The notes below the pieces were generated by a model. That model did not search any database, was not told the origin of the DNA, and was given only the letters and a program-made list of their open reading frames with translations. DNA of 64,000 nucleotides, taken from the NCBI GenBank assembly GCA_013389015.1, contig JACAEE010000034.1, positions 1 to 64,000 of the forward strand, given 5' to 3'. Shown in pieces: positions 62,088-64,000 of the stretch. The DNA is from Hydrogenophilaceae bacterium (lineage in GTDB: Bacteria > Pseudomonadota > Alphaproteobacteria > Caulobacterales > Aquidulcibacteraceae). Position 1 is the first letter of the stretch, and each line of letters opens with the position of its first letter. The position numbers and the translations under genes were made by a program.

Positions 62088-63914
62088 ATGTGCGGCATCA
62101 TCGGCGTCTTGGGCGAGGAACCGGCCGCCCCGCGGCTTGTTGAGGCGCTGAAGCGCGTCGAGTATCGCGGCTACGATTCCGCCGGCGTCGCCGTGCTCGA
62201 GAACGGCAAGATCAGTCGCCGCCGCGCCGCCGGCAAGATCGCGGCGCTCATCGCCGAGCTGGAGAAATCCCCCCTCCGAGGCCGCTCCGGCATCGGCCAC
62301 ACCCGCTGGGCGACGCACGGCGCGCCCACCACTTCCAACGCCCACCCCCACGCCGCCGGGGGCGTCGCCATCGTCCACAACGGCATCATCGAGAACTTCC
62401 GAACCCTGCGCGAAGGCCTGCAGGCCAAAGGCTATGTGTTCGAATCCGAGACGGATTCAGAAGTCATCGCCCACCTGATCGCGGACTACCGCAAGGGCGG
62501 GCTCGATCCCCGCGCCGCCGTCGCCGCCGCGGTCGAGCGCCTGGAAGGCGCCTTCGCCATCGCCTGCCTGTTCGAGGGCGAGGACGATATCCTGGTCGGC
62601 GCCCGCAAGGGCTCGCCCCTGGTCGTCGGTCTCGGGGAAGGCGAGAACTTCCTCGGCTCCGACGCGCTCGCCGTGGCCCCCTTCACCCAGACCGTGATCT
62701 ATCTCGAGGAAGGCGATCTCGCCGCCATCACCCGCACCTCTTACGCCATCTATGACGTGAACGGGCGCCCCGTAGAGCGGCCGGTGAAAACCTTCTCAGG
62801 CGGCGCGGCCGCGGTGGAGAAGGGCAATCACCGCCACTTCATGCAGAAGGAAATCTACGAACAGCCGGAAACCACGGGACGCACCATCGCGCGCTATATC
62901 AACGCCTTCGATGAGCGCGTCGAACTGCCCGACCTCGACGGCGTCGATCTCGCCGGCGCCGAGAGCGTCGTGATGGTCGCCTGCGGCACCGCCCATTACG
63001 CCACCCGCGTCGGCGAATATTGGATGGAGCAGATCGCCGGCGTCGCCGTGGAGACCGACATCGCCAGCGAATTCCGCTATCGCAAGCCCGTGCTCCCGAA
63101 GCGCGGCTTCGCCGCGTTTGTCTCCCAGTCCGGCGAAACCGCCGACACGCTGGCCGCGCTTCGCTACTGCAAGGAGAACGGCCTCAAGACGCTCGCCGTC
63201 GTCAACGTGCCGGAGAGCTCGATCTGGCGCGAAGCTGACGCGGTCATGCCCACCCTCGCCGGCCCGGAGATCGGCGTCGCCTCCACCAAGGCCTTCACCG
63301 CCCAGCTTTCCGCGCTCGCCGCGCTCGCGATCGCCGCCGGCCGCGCCAACGGCAATCTCTCTTCGCAAGAAGAGAAGCGCTTCGTCCGCGTGCTGATGGA
63401 GACGCCGCGCCTGATTTCGGAAGCACTCGCCGCCGAACCGGACATCGTCAAGATCGCCCACGAGATCCAGCATGCCCGCGACGTGCTCTTCCTCGGCCGC
63501 GGGCCGCACTACCCGATGGCGCTCGAAGGCGCCCTGAAGCTCAAGGAAATCTCCTACATCCACGCCGAAGGCTACGCCGCGGGGGAACTGAAGCACGGCC
63601 CCATCGCGCTCATCGAGGAAGGCGCCCCTGTCGTCGTCGCCGCGCCCCACGACGCGGTCTTCGACAAGACCCTCTCCAACATGCAGGAGGTCGCCGCCCG
63701 CGGCGGCAAGCTGATCCTCATTTCCGACGCGGCCGGCGCGAAGGCTGCGGGCGACGTCGCCGCCCACACGATCCTGATGCCCGCCTGCGACGATTTCGTC
63801 GCGCCCATCGTGATGAGTGCGGCGGTCCAGCTTTTGGCGTATCACACGGCCGTCGAGAAGGGCACGGACGTCGACCAGCCGCGCAATCTCGCAAAATCGG
63901 TGACTGTGGAATGA
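62088..63914 (+). CDS. glmS: glutamine-fructose-6-phosphate aminotransferase (isomerizing)
   Basis: MCGIIGVLGEEPAAPRLVEALKRVEYRGYDSAGVAVL...ACGTAHYATRVGEYWMEQIAG...QPRNLAKSVTVE. Confidence 0.97.
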   Translation: MCGIIGVLGEEPAAPRLVEALKRVEYRGYDSAGVAVLENGKISRRRAAGKIAALIAELEKSPLRGRSGIGHTRWATHGAPTTSNAHPHAAGGVAIVHNGIIENFRTLREGLQAKGYVFESETDSEVIAHLIADYRKGGLDPRAAVAAAVERLEGAFAIACLFEGEDDILVGARKGSPLVVGLGEGENFLGSDALAVAPFTQTVIYLEEGDLAAITRTSYAIYDVNGRPVERPVKTFSGGAAAVEKGNHRHFMQKEIYEQPETTGRTIARYINAFDERVELPDLDGVDLAGAESVVMVACGTAHYATRVGEYWMEQIAGVAVETDIASEFRYRKPVLPKRGFAAFVSQSGETADTLAALRYCKENGLKTLAVVNVPESSIWREADAVMPTLAGPEIGVASTKAFTAQLSALAALAIAAGRANGNLSSQEEKRFVRVLMETPRLISEALAAEPDIVKIAHEIQHARDVLFLGRGPHYPMALEGALKLKEISYIHAEGYAAGELKHGPIALIEEGAPVVVAAPHDAVFDKTLSNMQEVAARGGKLILISDAAGAKAAGDVAAHTILMPACDDFVAPIVMSAAVQLLAYHTAVEKGTDVDQPRNLAKSVTVE

Positions 63915-64000
63915 GAGACTTGAGAGCAGGCGTGATCGGCGCGGGCGCCTTCGGCCGCCATCACGCGCGCAAATACGCCGAGGATCCGCGGGTAACCCTA
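63911..64000 (+). CDS. Gfo/Idh/MocA family oxidoreductase, truncated by window end
   Basis: ATGA overlap with glmS; MRDLRAGVIGAGAFGRHHARKYAEDPRVTL. Confidence 0.7.
   Translation, partial: MRDLRAGVIGAGAFGRHHARKYAEDPRVTL

Overview
High-GC alphaproteobacterial chromosome segment, probably Caulobacterales-like given ChpT and CpdR homologues. It is almost entirely housekeeping and metabolic genes: an ArsR/SRPBCC/YciI/GST cassette; alpha-2-macroglobulin + PBP1C; kynureninase; acyl-CoA ligase/enoyl-CoA hydratase; a ChpT / Hpt-like / CheY / CheR cluster; PFK; cysD-cysNC; tRNA-Val; a hybrid histidine kinase and CpdR; TypA; kdsD-kdsA; and a sugar-phosphate block (gpmA, pgm, ugd, pgi, glmM, glmS). No phage, integrase, transposase or CRISPR was seen. 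The less ordinary items are: (1) three tandem genes for exactly 30-aa, gaplessly alignable single-helix hydrophobic proteins (3295-3846), two of them absent from the ORF track; (2) an RpoH-type promoter plus a ROSE-type RNA thermometer ahead of an hsp20 gene; (3) a candidate minus-strand sRNA with a 12-bp-stem terminator and an unpaired anti-Shine-Dalgarno segment next to typA; (4) a self-contained, translationally coupled P-loop ATPase + small membrane protein cassette with its own promoter-like site; (5) two-armed REP/BIME-like intergenic repeats, one of which confuses the pbpC start call. All assignments come from reading the sequence and the supplied ORFs; no searches were run.
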